The translations under genes and the position numbers were made by a program. From Halopelagius longus (lineage in GTDB: Archaea; Halobacteriota; Halobacteria; Halobacteriales; Haloferacaceae), in assembly GCF_900100875.1 (NCBI RefSeq), contig NZ_FNKQ01000001.1:992001-1056000 (forward strand): 64,000 nt of DNA, written 5' to 3'. Below, in pieces: positions 1-9,428 of this stretch. The stretch's first letter is position 1; each line of letters begins with the position of its first letter. The notes below the pieces were generated by a model. The model worked only from the letters and a program-made list of their open reading frames with translations. It was not told where the DNA came from and ran no database searches.

Positions 1-487
1 AGAAGTGCTCCATGTCCACGACGAGGTCCTTCACGACTTCGGCGTGGGGGAGCGGTTCGACGCGAACCGGCTCTTCGAGTTCCGACAGCTGAGTCTTACA
101 GCCGAGTCGCTGCGACCCGTTGATGAACAGGGCGTCGGACCCGCAGATGGCCTGCCGACAGGAGTGTCGGAAGGTGAGACTGGAGTCGTAGTTGTCCCGC
201 GCGTACATCAGCGCGTCGAGGACGGTCATCCCCTTGTGGTAGGGGACGTAGAAGTCGTCGAAGCGAGGCTCCTGCTTCCCGGCGACTTCGGGGTCGTACC
301 GGAACACCTTCAGCTGGTAGGTGTCCTCGTCGTCCGGGGATATCTCGGACTCCTCTTTCTGCCGCTGACGCTCCCGGGCTTGAGCCCGGTCGCGCTTCTG
401 CCGCATGCGCTCTTCTTGCGCGACGGGAGTCTCCGACTCCGCCGCGGACGATTCTTGCTCGGACTGTTCGGGAACTTGCGTGCTCAT
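1..487 (-). CDS. sdhB: Succinate dehydrogenase iron-sulfur subunit, N-terminal part (runs off the left edge)
   Basis: Iron-sulfur subunit of complex II, passing electrons from the flavoprotein to the membrane anchors at the inner face of the membrane. About 162 N-terminal residues are present. After a charged, Gln/Glu/Arg-rich extension of some 55 residues comes a 2Fe-2S ferredoxin domain with the typical cysteine pattern SCRQAICGSD followed by LGC; the Asp in CGSD also occurs in E. coli SdhB. The ATG at 487 lies 1 nt after the sdhD stop, so it is translationally coupled. The rest of the gene, and probably sdhA, lie left of the window. Confidence 0.95.
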   Translation of the reverse strand, partial: MSTQVPEQSEQESSAAESETPVAQEERMRQKRDRAQARERQRQKEESEISPDDEDTYQLKVFRYDPEVAGKQEPRFDDFYVPYHKGMTVLDALMYARDNYDSSLTFRHSCRQAICGSDALFINGSQRLGCKTQLSELEEPVRVEPLPHAEVVKDLVVDMEHF

Positions 488-488
488 G

Positions 489-866
489 TTAGAACGGAAG
501 GATGGTGATACCGGCCCATGCGTTCGCGGTTCGGATGCCCTGCACTATCAGGACGAGACTCGCCGCGACGAGCGTCCACTTGACCGCCGTCTTGCGCGAC
601 CCGGTGAGCCCCTGATTGACGAGGGCGTTGAAGACGCCGTTGACCCCGTGGAACGTCGCCGTCACGAGGAACAGCACCATAAGCGAGTAGTACGTCCACG
701 TCTCCATCCGCGCCGCCGACATGGCGAACGTCACCTCGTCCGCGTGGTGGACGAAGTGAAGCAGGAAGAAGTGGAACGCGAGGACGACCACGAGGAACGC
801 GGCCGTGATTCGCTGCCAGAGCCACCGGCGTCCGCCGCGTTCGAACGAGGAGTAGCGTTCCGCCAT
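489..866 (-). CDS. sdhD: Succinate dehydrogenase membrane anchor subunit
   Basis: A 125-aa hydrophobic anchor of complex II with three predicted membrane helices: a His-rich first helix (FHFFLLHFVHH), a second ending near FHGVNGVFNAL, and a third near the C terminus. The His residues in helices one and two are candidate haem or quinone ligands, inferred from family knowledge. It sits between sdhC (1 nt gap) and sdhB (1 nt gap) in one operon, which is the usual haloarchaeal sdhCDBA order. The SdhC/SdhD split rests on order and length, since both subunits are divergent. Confidence 0.88.
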   Translation of the reverse strand: MAERYSSFERGGRRWLWQRITAAFLVVVLAFHFFLLHFVHHADEVTFAMSAARMETWTYYSLMVLFLVTATFHGVNGVFNALVNQGLTGSRKTAVKWTLVAASLVLIVQGIRTANAWAGITILPF

Positions 867-867
867 C

Positions 868-1260
868 TCAGAACACCCCCGCGACGAACGTCGGGACGCT
901 GGCGACGACTATCGCCCCCGTCAGCATCAGCGACGCGTAGAAGCTCTTGTCCTGCGATTCCAGCCCGACTCCGAGGTCCACGAACAGGAGACGAAGCCCG
1001 TTGAGGATGTGGAACACCGCCACTGCGAGGAGTCCCACTTCCATGATGCGGACCACCAACAGGCTCTCCAGCGTCCGGATGGTGGTCGTGTACGCATCCG
1101 GACTCTGAAGCGCCGTCGAGAGGACGGCGATGTGGGTGAACAGGTAGCCCACTAACACCCAGCCCGTGAACTTGTGGAAAACCCAGGCCCACATGCCAGC
1201 GGAGAACTCCCGCCACCGGCCGAAGTCCTCGATGAGGCCCCGATTGTAAGACTGACTCAT
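868..1260 (-). CDS. sdhC: Succinate dehydrogenase cytochrome b556 subunit
   Basis: A 130-aa membrane protein and first gene of the sdh operon. It has three membrane helices; the first contains [15 protein letters not shown], matching the SdhC family signature with its haem-ligand His. It anchors SdhAB and helps form the quinone site. The ATG at 1260 is preceded on the minus strand by a TATA-like CTATACGAT some 30 bp upstream, so the operon promoter is probably in the 1261-1414 gap. Assignment is clear from context and the hydrophobicity pattern. Confidence 0.9.
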   Translation of the reverse strand: MSQSYNRGLIEDFGRWREFSAGMWAWVFHKFTGWVLVGYLFTHIAVLSTALQSPDAYTTTIRTLESLLVVRIMEVGLLAVAVFHILNGLRLLFVDLGVGLESQDKSFYASLMLTGAIVVASVPTFVAGVF

Positions 1261-1414
1261 GCTCTCGTGAGTCTGGGTACCGGTATCGTATAGAACTTAC
1301 GTGTACGGACGCACGGAAGCGAGCGCGAATCGGTGGACGGGGCCGTCCACCTCGCCCCGCCCCGCACCGTCGTTTAAGTACTCGACGCGCGCCGACGGCG
1401 ACGCCGAACCGCCG

Positions 1415-2443
1415 TCACGACCGGGCGTCGGCCCCGTGCGGGGACTGCTCTCGTTCGACGACGCGACGAACCGGTTCTTCGAGTTCCACGAGGTGACAGA
1501 GCGGGTTCCCCGGGTAGACGACCGGGTTCTCGAGGACGCCGACGAGAAGTCCCGTGAAGGGCGCGTCGATGGTGACGTTGTCGTCCTTGAACGGGTTGGT
1601 GATGGTGCAGATGCGGTCGCCCTCGTGGACGAGAGAGCCCCGGTCGTGGTGCATGTCCACGATGCCGCCCGCGTCGGCGCGAATCCACGTCTTCTCGTTG
1701 TCGTCGTTGATGACCGTCTGCCACCCCGGCCACCGGACGACGGTGGTGTCTCGCAGGCCGTACTCCGAGAACACCGACTCGACGCCCGCGAGGGCGTCGT
1801 CGATGAGTTCGCGTTGGAACCGGTGGGCCTCGCCCATCTCGATGGTGATGGTGGGGATGCCGACGCGCGTCGCCTCCGTCCGGAGGACGCCGTCGCTTCC
1901 GGTGCTGTCGATGATGACGTTCGACCCGAACGCCCGCGCGAGTCGTTCGACGCCGGCGTCGGACATGTCGGCGCGGACGTGGAGCATGTTCGTCCGGCCC
2001 CGCGTCGAGGTGTGGAAGTCGAGGCCGAAGTCGCAGGGCGCGATGAAGTTGTCGAAGATTCTGGCGGCCATGCGCTTCGCGCTGGTGGAGTCGTACTTCC
2101 CGGGGAACGACCGGTTCAGGTCGCGGTCGTAGATGGGGAGGTACCGTTGCTGTGCGAGGAAGCCGGGAACGTTCATCACGGGGAGGCAGACGAGCGTCCC
2201 CGCGAGGTCCGAGAGGTCCCACTCGAAGGCGACTTCGCGGACCACTTCGATGCCGTTCAGTTCGTCGCCGTGGGCGGCGGCCGAGAGGAACACCGTGGGT
2301 CCGGGCCGTTCGCCGTTGATGATTGTAACCGGGATGCGGACGGGGTCACCGAGATACGTCTCGCTGATACCGTACCGGATGTTCTGAGTTTCGCCCGGCG
2401 CGACCTTCCCGCCGTTGTACGTGAAGGTCACATCGTCGCTCAT
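1415..2443 (-). CDS. Succinylglutamate desuccinylase/aspartoacylase-family zinc hydrolase
   Basis: A 342-aa AstE/AspA-family enzyme (M14-like zinc fold). The zinc site is visible as AAAHGDELNG (His and Glu ligands) and DFHTSTRG (third His); an Arg-rich substrate segment DRDLNRSFPG and a late Glu in ITIEMGEAHR fit the catalytic layout. The C-terminal 100 residues form a beta-rich, biotinyl-like domain (AGGIVDMHHDRGS) common in this family. It is divergent from the RimK-type ligase with a 151-bp gap. In such pairs the hydrolase may remove what the ligase adds; the real substrate is unknown. The ATG at 2443 begins MSDDVTFTYNG; an upstream extension would overlap the neighbour. Confidence 0.85.
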   Translation of the reverse strand: MSDDVTFTYNGGKVAPGETQNIRYGISETYLGDPVRIPVTIINGERPGPTVFLSAAAHGDELNGIEVVREVAFEWDLSDLAGTLVCLPVMNVPGFLAQQRYLPIYDRDLNRSFPGKYDSTSAKRMAARIFDNFIAPCDFGLDFHTSTRGRTNMLHVRADMSDAGVERLARAFGSNVIIDSTGSDGVLRTEATRVGIPTITIEMGEAHRFQRELIDDALAGVESVFSEYGLRDTTVVRWPGWQTVINDDNEKTWIRADAGGIVDMHHDRGSLVHEGDRICTITNPFKDDNVTIDAPFTGLLVGVLENPVVYPGNPLCHLVELEEPVRRVVEREQSPHGADARS

Positions 2444-2594
2444 ACCCGGTCTCCGGGTGGACGGTACATAACGCTCCCGCACCGAGCGTCGGCGTCGCGC
2501 CCCTCCGAGTTCGCGGTCCGACGACGTGCGTCTCTCTCGCCGACGGTCCACCCAGCCGGCATGCCTTTGAAACAGCGGAATGTTACTGGCGAGT

Positions 2595-3953
2595 ATGTCT
2601 ACGGACGGCGACGAAGTCCGAGTGGGTGTACTCTCTCTGCACAACAGCAAGGAGACGAAGGCGATACTCAACGCGGTCGACGACCTCGGCCACGAGGGGT
2701 TGTGGCTCAGGCAGGAGAACACGGCGATAAGCATCGAGGACGGCGAGGTGACTATCGAGCCCGACGTGGACATCATCGCGAACCGCCTCCTCCTCTCGAA
2801 CACGGAGGAACCCGCGGAACTTCTCGGCCTCGCGACGACGTTCGAGCGGATCCGTCCGATGCTGAACGAACCGGCGAACGTGCTGACGGCGATTCACAAG
2901 TTCGCGACGGCGGCGACGCTGGCGAACTGGAACATCAAGGTGCCCGACGCCTTGCTGGCGCTCTCGAACGAGAGGTTGAACGCCGGCCGCGAACGGTTCG
3001 GCGACGTCGGCGTCTACAAGAGCGCAATCGGCACCCACGGCGGCGGCACGTGGAAGGTGGACCTCACCGAGACGGTCAACCCGAAGGTGGGCAACAGGCA
3101 GGCGTTCCTGCAGGACCTCATCGAACGCGACGCGGACAAGCACCGCGACCTGCGCGTCTACATCGTCGACGGGCGGATAATCGGCGCGATGTACCGCTAC
3201 GCCCCCGACGGCGACTGGCGGACGAACGTCGCCCTCGGCGGCGACGTCCTCGACGCGACCGACGAGATGCCGAAGGAGGCCCGCGACACCGCCCTGTACG
3301 CCGCGGAGGTGATGGACCTCGACTACGTGGGCGTCGACCTCGTCGAGGGCGAGGAGGGGTGGTTCGTCCTCGAAGTGAACCCGACGGCCGGATTCAAGGG
3401 ACTCCACAAGGCGACCGGGAGGAGTCCCGCCCCGTACATCGCAAAGACCGCGATCGAACGGGTGGGCGGCGAAGTCGACGACGAACGCGTCGAGGAACTC
3501 ACCGCCACCCTCGACGACTCGCGCCCCGCCAGCATGCCCCGGGTGGACCCCTCCACCGACGAGGAGACGCCGACGATAGGCTACATCGAGGAGGTGATCG
3601 TCTCGGGGACGAGCGGTTCGAAGCAGACGATGGCGAAGTCCGACACCGGCGCGACCCGGACGAGCATCGACACGTCGCTGGCTGCTGAAATCGGTGCGGG
3701 GCCGATAAAGAGCATGACGCGCGTGCGGTCGGGAAGCAACAAGTCCGGGAAGGCCCGTCCCGTCGTGGACCTCGTCATCGGTATCGGCGGAACCCAACAC
3801 ACCGTGACCGCCAGCGTCGAAGACCGCTCGCACATGGACTTCCCGCTACTCCTCGGGCGGGACATCCTCGAACACTACCGCGTGGACGTGCGCCGCCGCG
3901 CCGACTCCGGTTCGAAGGACGACGACGAACGCGAAGAGGAGTACTTGGAGTAG
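2595..3953 (+). CDS. rimK: RimK-type ATP-grasp ligase fused to a retropepsin-like (RimB/PF05618-type) domain
   Basis: A 452-aa two-domain protein. Residues 1 to about 300 are an ATP-grasp alpha-L-glutamate ligase: an N-terminal RimK pre-domain (VGVLSLHNSKET), the ATP-grasp core with KSAIGTHGGGTWKV, and a metal-binding end FVLEVNPTAGFKG. After a linker of about 30 residues, residues 325-440 match the family called ATP-dependent zinc protease (PF05618), which has a retropepsin fold: AKSDTGATRTSID (catalytic-type DTG at about 350) and FPLLLGRDIL. In Pseudomonas rimB and rimK are separate genes; here they are fused. Archaea have no bS6, so the target must differ from E. coli RimK. Start chosen at the second ATG (MSTDGDEVRVGV). 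Confidence 0.85.
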   Translation: MSTDGDEVRVGVLSLHNSKETKAILNAVDDLGHEGLWLRQENTAISIEDGEVTIEPDVDIIANRLLLSNTEEPAELLGLATTFERIRPMLNEPANVLTAIHKFATAATLANWNIKVPDALLALSNERLNAGRERFGDVGVYKSAIGTHGGGTWKVDLTETVNPKVGNRQAFLQDLIERDADKHRDLRVYIVDGRIIGAMYRYAPDGDWRTNVALGGDVLDATDEMPKEARDTALYAAEVMDLDYVGVDLVEGEEGWFVLEVNPTAGFKGLHKATGRSPAPYIAKTAIERVGGEVDDERVEELTATLDDSRPASMPRVDPSTDEETPTIGYIEEVIVSGTSGSKQTMAKSDTGATRTSIDTSLAAEIGAGPIKSMTRVRSGSNKSGKARPVVDLVIGIGGTQHTVTASVEDRSHMDFPLLLGRDILEHYRVDVRRRADSGSKDDDEREEEYLE

Positions 3954-4046
3954 ACGCCCGCCGGTCGCGACACCGCAGGACCCTCGACGGCGACGCTCGC
4001 GGGGTGAACGGCATTTACGTCTGCGCGACGTACGGGCCGTCACCAC

Positions 4047-4628
4047 ATGCAGACGACACCGTGGAAACAGACACTCCTCGACGACCCCGTGATGGCGGAC
4101 CTCGTTCGGCGGCACGGAAACGTCGAACTCGTCCCCGCGGAGGACGAGTTCGAACGCCTCTGCGTCGCTATCATCAACCAACAACTCTCGACTGCCTCGG
4201 CGAAGGCCATCCGAAAGCGCGTCTTCGCCCTCCTCGGCGACGTGACGCCGGCCACCATCCTCGCGGCCGACACCGACGAACTCCGGGAGGCCGGCCTCTC
4301 CCGGACGAAAGTCGAGTACCTGCGCAACGCCGCGGAGGCGTTCCGCGAACGCGACTTCACCCGCGAAGCCCTCGCGGAGTACACGGACGAGGAGGTCATC
4401 GACGCCCTCACCGAAATCAAGGGCATCGGCGAGTGGTCCGCGCACATGTACCTCATCTTCACGCTCGGTCGGGAGGACGTCCTCCCGTTGGGCGATTTGG
4501 CGGTCCGGCGCGGCATCGAGGAACTGTACGGCGCCGCGGACCGAGCCGAGATGCGCGAAATCGCCGAGTCGTGGCGTCCGTACCGGTCGTACGGGACGCT
4601 CTACGTCTGGGAGCACTACGAGAGTTAA
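4047..4628 (+). CDS. DNA-3-methyladenine glycosylase II (AlkA-type HhH-GPD)
   Basis: A 193-aa base-excision repair glycosylase. It has the HhH-GPD core: CVAIINQQLSTASAKAI in the first helical part, the helix-hairpin-helix LTEIKGIGEWSAHM, and the catalytic-Asp segment LPLGDLAVRRG, which corresponds to the PADDLALR region of AlkA. There is no iron-sulfur cluster Cys set at the C terminus, as expected for AlkA and not for EndoIII or MutY. It lacks the N-terminal AlkA_N domain, so it is the short archaeal/MAG-like form. It removes alkylated purines, leaving abasic sites. It is monocistronic or loosely followed by the next gene (18-bp gap). Confidence 0.9.
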   Translation: MQTTPWKQTLLDDPVMADLVRRHGNVELVPAEDEFERLCVAIINQQLSTASAKAIRKRVFALLGDVTPATILAADTDELREAGLSRTKVEYLRNAAEAFRERDFTREALAEYTDEEVIDALTEIKGIGEWSAHMYLIFTLGREDVLPLGDLAVRRGIEELYGAADRAEMREIAESWRPYRSYGTLYVWEHYES

Positions 4629-4646
4629 CGCGGTGAGTCTCCTCGC

Positions 4647-5417
4647 GTGACCCACCCGAACTCGCCGACCGGCGGGTCGGGCGACGGACCGGGCGAACGG
4701 TCGGTCACGCTCTCGACGGGCGAAACCGTCTCGCTCCCCCTCTCGACCGAGGGAACGTTTCTCGGGGCGGTGTTCTCGGCGCGCCGCGACGGAGTCGGAG
4801 CGCTCCTGCCGGCGGGACTCGAACCGATTCGGGTCGCGCCCCGCCGCGCCGCGGTGACGTTTCTGAGCGCGTCGTACCGCCGCGTCGGCGACGGAACGAT
4901 AGCGCCGTACGACGAGTTCGCGGTCGTCGTTCCGGCGGTCCACGACCCGACTGCGGTCCCCGTCGCGTCGCTACTGCGGCGCGGCGCGAGCGGGTACGTC
5001 TGGTTTCTGCCGGTGACGACCGACCCGGCCAGAGCGCTCGGAACCGACGTGTGGGGCTTTCCGAAAGTCGTCGCGGACGTCACCCACGAGGACGACGCGT
5101 CCCGGCGGCGGACGACCGTCTCCGCGGACGGCGAACGCGTCCTCGCGTTCGAGGTGAAGCGACCGCGGGCGATTCGCCGGCGGGAGTCCGGATACGCCTA
5201 CTCGGTCGCGGGCGGACGACTGCTCCGCGCGCCCGTCGACGTGGACGGCGACGTCGGCATCTGGCCGTACACGGGCGCGGCGTCCGTCGAGTTCGGCGAC
5301 CACCCGCGGGCGAGACGGCTTCGCTCGCTCGATATCGGCCGCCGGGCCCTCGCGCGGTTCGCGGTCGACGGAGAAGTCGTCTTCGCCGCCGGCGACCCCG
5401 TCGAACCGACGCGGTGA
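4647..5417 (+). CDS. Acetoacetate decarboxylase-family protein
   Basis: A 256-aa protein of the acetoacetate decarboxylase-like superfamily. The diagnostic segment GTDVWGFPKVVAD carries the family's WG(F/Y)PK motif, whose Lys is the Schiff-base residue in true decarboxylases. The beta-barrel pattern continues to the C terminus. Start is GTG at 4647. The next gene is a beta-oxidation enzyme, but on a separate promoter, so acyl substrates are only suggested. Many haloarchaeal members are annotated generically and decarboxylase activity is not certain. Confidence 0.75.
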   Translation: MTHPNSPTGGSGDGPGERSVTLSTGETVSLPLSTEGTFLGAVFSARRDGVGALLPAGLEPIRVAPRRAAVTFLSASYRRVGDGTIAPYDEFAVVVPAVHDPTAVPVASLLRRGASGYVWFLPVTTDPARALGTDVWGFPKVVADVTHEDDASRRRTTVSADGERVLAFEVKRPRAIRRRESGYAYSVAGGRLLRAPVDVDGDVGIWPYTGAASVEFGDHPRARRLRSLDIGRRALARFAVDGEVVFAAGDPVEPTR

Positions 5418-5561
5418 CGCGCCGAAAGCGTCGCGTCGAACGATTCGACGGACAGCGATTCCCTCCCGAGCAGTTTCAGGAAAAACGATTAATGAACTCA
5501 CTACGAGTTTTCTTTTTACCCGAGGGAAACGTTGAAACCCCGAGCAAGAGAGGATACGAGC

Positions 5562-7541
5562 ATGGAGATAGACGACGTCAACAGTATCACGGTTCTCGGC
5601 GCGGGGAGCATGGGACACGGTATCGCCGAAGTCGCGGCGCTTGCGGGGTACGCCGTCAACCTCCGAGACATCAAGGAGGAGTTCGTCCAGAAGGGGTACG
5701 ACCAGATAGAGTGGAGTCTCGGCAAGTTGGCCGAGAAAGAGCGGATATCCGAGTCGGACGCCGACGCCGCCCTCGAACGCGTCACGACGTACGTCGACCT
5801 CGCCGAGTCCGTCGCCGACGCCGACGTCGTCATCGAAGCGGTACCGGAGAAGATGGAGATAAAGAAGGACGTGTACACGGAGTTGGAGGCGGCCGCCCCC
5901 GACAGGACGGTGTTCGCGACCAACACTTCCAGCCTCTCGGTCACCGAACTCGCGGAGGTGACGGACCGCCCCGAGCAGTTCTGCGGGATGCACTTCTTCA
6001 ACCCGCCGGTGCGGATGCAACTCGTCGAGGTCATCTCCGGGGCGGAGACGGCCGACGAGACGATGGACCTGATAGCCGACTTGGCCGAGGAGATGGGGAA
6101 GACGCCCGTGCGCGTCCACAAGGACAGTCCGGGGTTCATCGTCAACCGCATCCTCGTCCCGCAGATGAACGAGGCGGCGTGGATAGTCGAGTCCGGCGAC
6201 GCCACCGTCGCCGAGGTGGACTCGACGACGAAGTACGGCATCGGCCTCCCGATGGGCACGTTCGAACTCGCCGACCAAGTGGGAATCGACGTGGGCTATC
6301 ACGTCCTCGACTACATGCAGGAGGTTCTCGGCGACGCCTACGAACCGTGCCCCCTCCTCGAAGAGAAGGTCGAAGCCGAAGAACTCGGGAAGAAGACCGG
6401 GAAGGGGTTCTACGACTACGAGGGCGGCGAGGGCGCGCAGATTCCCTCCGACGAGGTGCGCGAGGACGTCGAGGACCGCCTGCTGGCCGTGATGGCGAAC
6501 GAAGTCGCCGGACTCGTCCAGAACGACGTCGCCGACGTGGACGCCATCGACCGCGCCGTGATGCTCGGCGCGGGGTTCCCGGACGGCCCGTCGAAGATGG
6601 CCGACGGCGCGGGCCTCGACTCGTTGGTCGAGACGCTGGACGAACTCCACGAGGAGACGGGCGCGGCGCGGTACGAGGCGGTCGAACTGCTCCGCGAACT
6701 CGGCGAGTCCGGCGAGGGGTTCCGCGAGGGAGACGCCGTCGAGGGGTCCGGAGAACACGACTACGAGACGCTCTCGGTCGAAATCCGCGACAGCGTGGGC
6801 CACGTCGAACTCGACCGCCCCCACCGGATGAACACCGTCAGCGAGGAACTGCTGGACGAACTCTCGGTCGCCATCGACGCGTTGGACGACGACGACGAGG
6901 TTCGCGCCATCCTCCTGTCGGGCGCGGGCGACCGGGCGTTCTCCGCCGGCGCGGACGTGCAGTCGATGGCAAGCGGCGGCGGCCAACCCGTCGCCGCCGC
7001 CGAACTCTCCCGGAAGGGTCAACGGACGTTCGGGAAACTCGAACAGAGCGACAAGCCCGTCCTCGCGGCCATCGACGGCTACTGCCTCGGCGGCGGGATG
7101 GAACTGGCCACCTGCGCGGACCTCCGCATCGCCTCCGAGCGGTCGGAACTCGGCCAACCGGAGCACAACCTCGGCCTGCTTCCGGGGTGGGGCGGCACCG
7201 TCCGCCTCCAACGTATCGTCGGCGCGGGCCGCGCGAAGGAGATAATCTTCACCGCAGAACGCTACGACGCGGAGACGATGCGCGAGTACGGCTTCCTCAA
7301 CGAAGTCGTCGATAACGACGAACTCGACGACCGGGCGTGGGAACTGGCCCGCGACCTCGCCTCCGGCCCGCCCATCGCCCAGCGATACACCAAGCGCGCG
7401 ATGCGGAGCGGATGGGAGAACGCCGACGCCGGCCTCGAAGTCGAATCGCAGGCGTTCGGCCTCCTCTACAACACCGACGACCTGATGGAGGGCGTCACGG
7501 CGTTCATGGGCGACCGCGAACCCGAGTTCGAGGGCAAGTAA
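5562..7541 (+). CDS. Bifunctional 3-hydroxyacyl-CoA dehydrogenase / enoyl-CoA hydratase
   Basis: A 659-aa beta-oxidation enzyme. Residues 1-180 are the NAD-binding 3HCDH_N domain (VLGAGSMGHGIAEVA), with the catalytic His in FCGMHFFNPPVRMQ. About 185-375 holds two 3HCDH C-terminal repeats. About 400-655 is a crotonase domain with oxyanion-hole segments FSAGADVQSM and LGGGMELATCADL, plus the catalytic Glu region LGQPEHNLGLLPGWGG. The dehydrogenase precedes the hydratase, the reverse of bacterial FadB/FadJ order and as in other archaeal fusions. The ATG at 5562 is used; an AT-rich segment at 5485-5520 may hold the promoter. Confidence 0.93.
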   Translation: MEIDDVNSITVLGAGSMGHGIAEVAALAGYAVNLRDIKEEFVQKGYDQIEWSLGKLAEKERISESDADAALERVTTYVDLAESVADADVVIEAVPEKMEIKKDVYTELEAAAPDRTVFATNTSSLSVTELAEVTDRPEQFCGMHFFNPPVRMQLVEVISGAETADETMDLIADLAEEMGKTPVRVHKDSPGFIVNRILVPQMNEAAWIVESGDATVAEVDSTTKYGIGLPMGTFELADQVGIDVGYHVLDYMQEVLGDAYEPCPLLEEKVEAEELGKKTGKGFYDYEGGEGAQIPSDEVREDVEDRLLAVMANEVAGLVQNDVADVDAIDRAVMLGAGFPDGPSKMADGAGLDSLVETLDELHEETGAARYEAVELLRELGESGEGFREGDAVEGSGEHDYETLSVEIRDSVGHVELDRPHRMNTVSEELLDELSVAIDALDDDDEVRAILLSGAGDRAFSAGADVQSMASGGGQPVAAAELSRKGQRTFGKLEQSDKPVLAAIDGYCLGGGMELATCADLRIASERSELGQPEHNLGLLPGWGGTVRLQRIVGAGRAKEIIFTAERYDAETMREYGFLNEVVDNDELDDRAWELARDLASGPPIAQRYTKRAMRSGWENADAGLEVESQAFGLLYNTDDLMEGVTAFMGDREPEFEGK

Positions 7542-7571
7542 GAGGTTCACACCCTCGGCGAGCCCGGAACG

Positions 7572-7587
7572 GAATCTTTAAACAATT
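7572..7587 (+). promoter_or_regulatory. Promoter of tRNA-Glu
   Basis: The TATA-box-like stretch TCTTTAAAC lies about 30 bp before the tRNA 5' end, the usual spacing for an archaeal promoter. There is no other gene start nearby on this strand. Confidence 0.6.
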
Positions 7588-7610
7588 CTGCGAATGACGA
7601 AAGAGTGCAG

Positions 7611-7686
<76 letters not shown>

Positions 7687-7835
7687 CTCAGGGCTTCTAC
7701 CGCCTGTTTTCAGCCGTGGAGTGACAAAACCATGTTCACCCCACAGGCCAATTCGATTCGACGTAACAGCCACCCCACCGCCGTACAGCGGTTAGCGTTT
7801 CTATCAGGCTCAGTTCACGAGACGGGAGTATCTCG

Positions 7836-8948
7836 ATGAGCCTCGAACCCGAAGATTTCCCGCTCGTGACCGACAAGAGCCGGGAACTGCTGAAGGAAAA
7901 GCAGGTCGTCGACTACGAGGCTCACCGCATCGAGTTCGTGCGCTGGCTCATTCATCTCGGAAAGAACCCCGACCTCGCTGAAGGCTACGGACGCGATACT
8001 ATCCGAGCGACGGCCTACCGTACTGACCAGTTCGCACGGCAGGTGTGGACGGAACAGGAGGACGGCTACACGGCTTCGTTCACCCACGACCACGCCGACG
8101 CATACATGACCGAACTCCTGTACTCGGACAACTCGGCCACCCACAAGGCGAACACGCAGAAGGCTCTCAAACGATTGTTCAAATGGCGCGCGCACGAGAA
8201 GAACGGCCAACTGTGGGAACCGGAGCGGACGTTCAGTAACATGAGTAGTGATACTGGCCCGCGAGAGTTCCTAACCATCGAAGAGCGGAAGCAGATTCGA
8301 GAAGCGGCGTTGGACTACGGCTCTATCCCCTCGTACAGTAGCGTCTCTACTGAGGACCGAGACGCGTGGAAGGCCCACCTCGCACAACGGTTCGGAAAGC
8401 CGAAGTCCGAGGTCACACCCGAGGATTGGGACCGCGCGAACAGTTGGAAGTTCACCTCGATGACGTGGGCGAGTCTCGATTGCGGGCTTCGACCCATCGA
8501 GGTCGAGCGCGCGAAGGTATCTTGGGTCGATGTAGAGAACAGCGTACTCCGTATCCCGAAGGAAGACTCCGCGAAGAACGAGGGAAACTGGGTTGTCGCC
8601 CTCTCCGACCGTACTGCTGACGCTCTCGAACGGTGGTTGGGTGAGCGAGAACAGTACGAGAAGTACGACAATACCGATACTCTGTGGTTGACCCGAGAGG
8701 GGAACCCGTATCAGACTCAGAGTCTCCGCCGACTACTCGTGAAACTCTGCGAGATAGCCGGTATTCCGACGGAGAGCCGGAAGATGAGTTGGTACGCACT
8801 TCGGCATTCGACGGGAACAGCGATGACCCACGAACGTGACCTCGCGGCGGCAAAGGCACAGTTGCGACACAAGAGCGAACAGACGACGATGAAGTACGAC
8901 CAAGCGCCCGTTGAGGACCGACGAGAAGCGCTTGACCGGATGGGATAA
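7836..8948 (+). CDS. int: Tyrosine site-specific integrase (phage/XerCD-like)
   Basis: A 370-aa recombinase. An N-terminal SAM-like core-binding region (about residues 20-130) is followed by the catalytic domain with Arg I in LDCGLRPIEVERA (about 219), the box-II segment ALRHSTGT (about 320), and a C-terminal QLRHKSEQTTMKYDQ with the presumed nucleophile Tyr (about 353). The usual box-II order HxLR is replaced by YALRH, a variant also seen in haloarchaeal integrases. It is the first gene inside attL and points into the island. It probably catalyses integration and excision at tRNA-Glu. ATG at 7836. Confidence 0.9.
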   Translation: MSLEPEDFPLVTDKSRELLKEKQVVDYEAHRIEFVRWLIHLGKNPDLAEGYGRDTIRATAYRTDQFARQVWTEQEDGYTASFTHDHADAYMTELLYSDNSATHKANTQKALKRLFKWRAHEKNGQLWEPERTFSNMSSDTGPREFLTIEERKQIREAALDYGSIPSYSSVSTEDRDAWKAHLAQRFGKPKSEVTPEDWDRANSWKFTSMTWASLDCGLRPIEVERAKVSWVDVENSVLRIPKEDSAKNEGNWVVALSDRTADALERWLGEREQYEKYDNTDTLWLTREGNPYQTQSLRRLLVKLCEIAGIPTESRKMSWYALRHSTGTAMTHERDLAAAKAQLRHKSEQTTMKYDQAPVEDRREALDRMG

Positions 8949-8952
8949 CCCA

Positions 8953-9291
8953 ATGAGCGACGAATACATTCACGACCCTGAGCGAGTCGACGAGATAATC
9001 AAGGCGTACCGAGAGGCTAAGGATACAGGCAAGCACGGGGCGGCAGATAAACTCGAACAGATGCTCCTCGGAGTAACGCTTGCTCACGCAGAGAAGATGC
9101 TTCCCGATGGGACTCGTCTGGACGAACTCTCCGATGACGAACTCATCGAGCGGTGGATTGACTGTCAGAATGAGGGACGGGAGTCTGTCTCACTCCCCGT
9201 TCGTCGCAAGATAGGTGACGAGGTTGATTCACGAGGACTCTACTCTCAGGTAGCAGTGGAAGCCAGCAAGGAACAGGACTCGTCTGACTGA
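8953..9291 (+). CDS. Small acidic helical protein of unknown function
   Basis: A 112-aa soluble protein starting 4 bp after the integrase stop, hence probably co-transcribed. It is strongly helical, with segments such as VDEIIKAYREAKDTGKHGAA and LDELSDDELIERWIDC. No cysteine motif, HTH or membrane helix is evident. The position suggests an excisionase-like or integrase-accessory role, but it lacks a recognisable wHTH, so this is a guess. An in-frame upstream ATG at 8911 would overlap the integrase; 8953 is preferred. Confidence 0.7.
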   Translation: MSDEYIHDPERVDEIIKAYREAKDTGKHGAADKLEQMLLGVTLAHAEKMLPDGTRLDELSDDELIERWIDCQNEGRESVSLPVRRKIGDEVDSRGLYSQVAVEASKEQDSSD

Positions 9292-9428
9292 CTGCGAACC
9301 CGGAGGCTCATTACAGGTATCCCCTCCTCAGATTTCGCAGACGGAATATCACCAGTACGGATAAATACAATCGGGAGAGACTGTCAATCTCCATTATTTT
9401 TTAGTTCTTTACGTTCATATATGGGGTA

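Noticed and set aside
8717..9087. Antisense open frames over the integrase 3' end
   Set aside because: They oppose a well-supported recombinase catalytic domain and have no own features.
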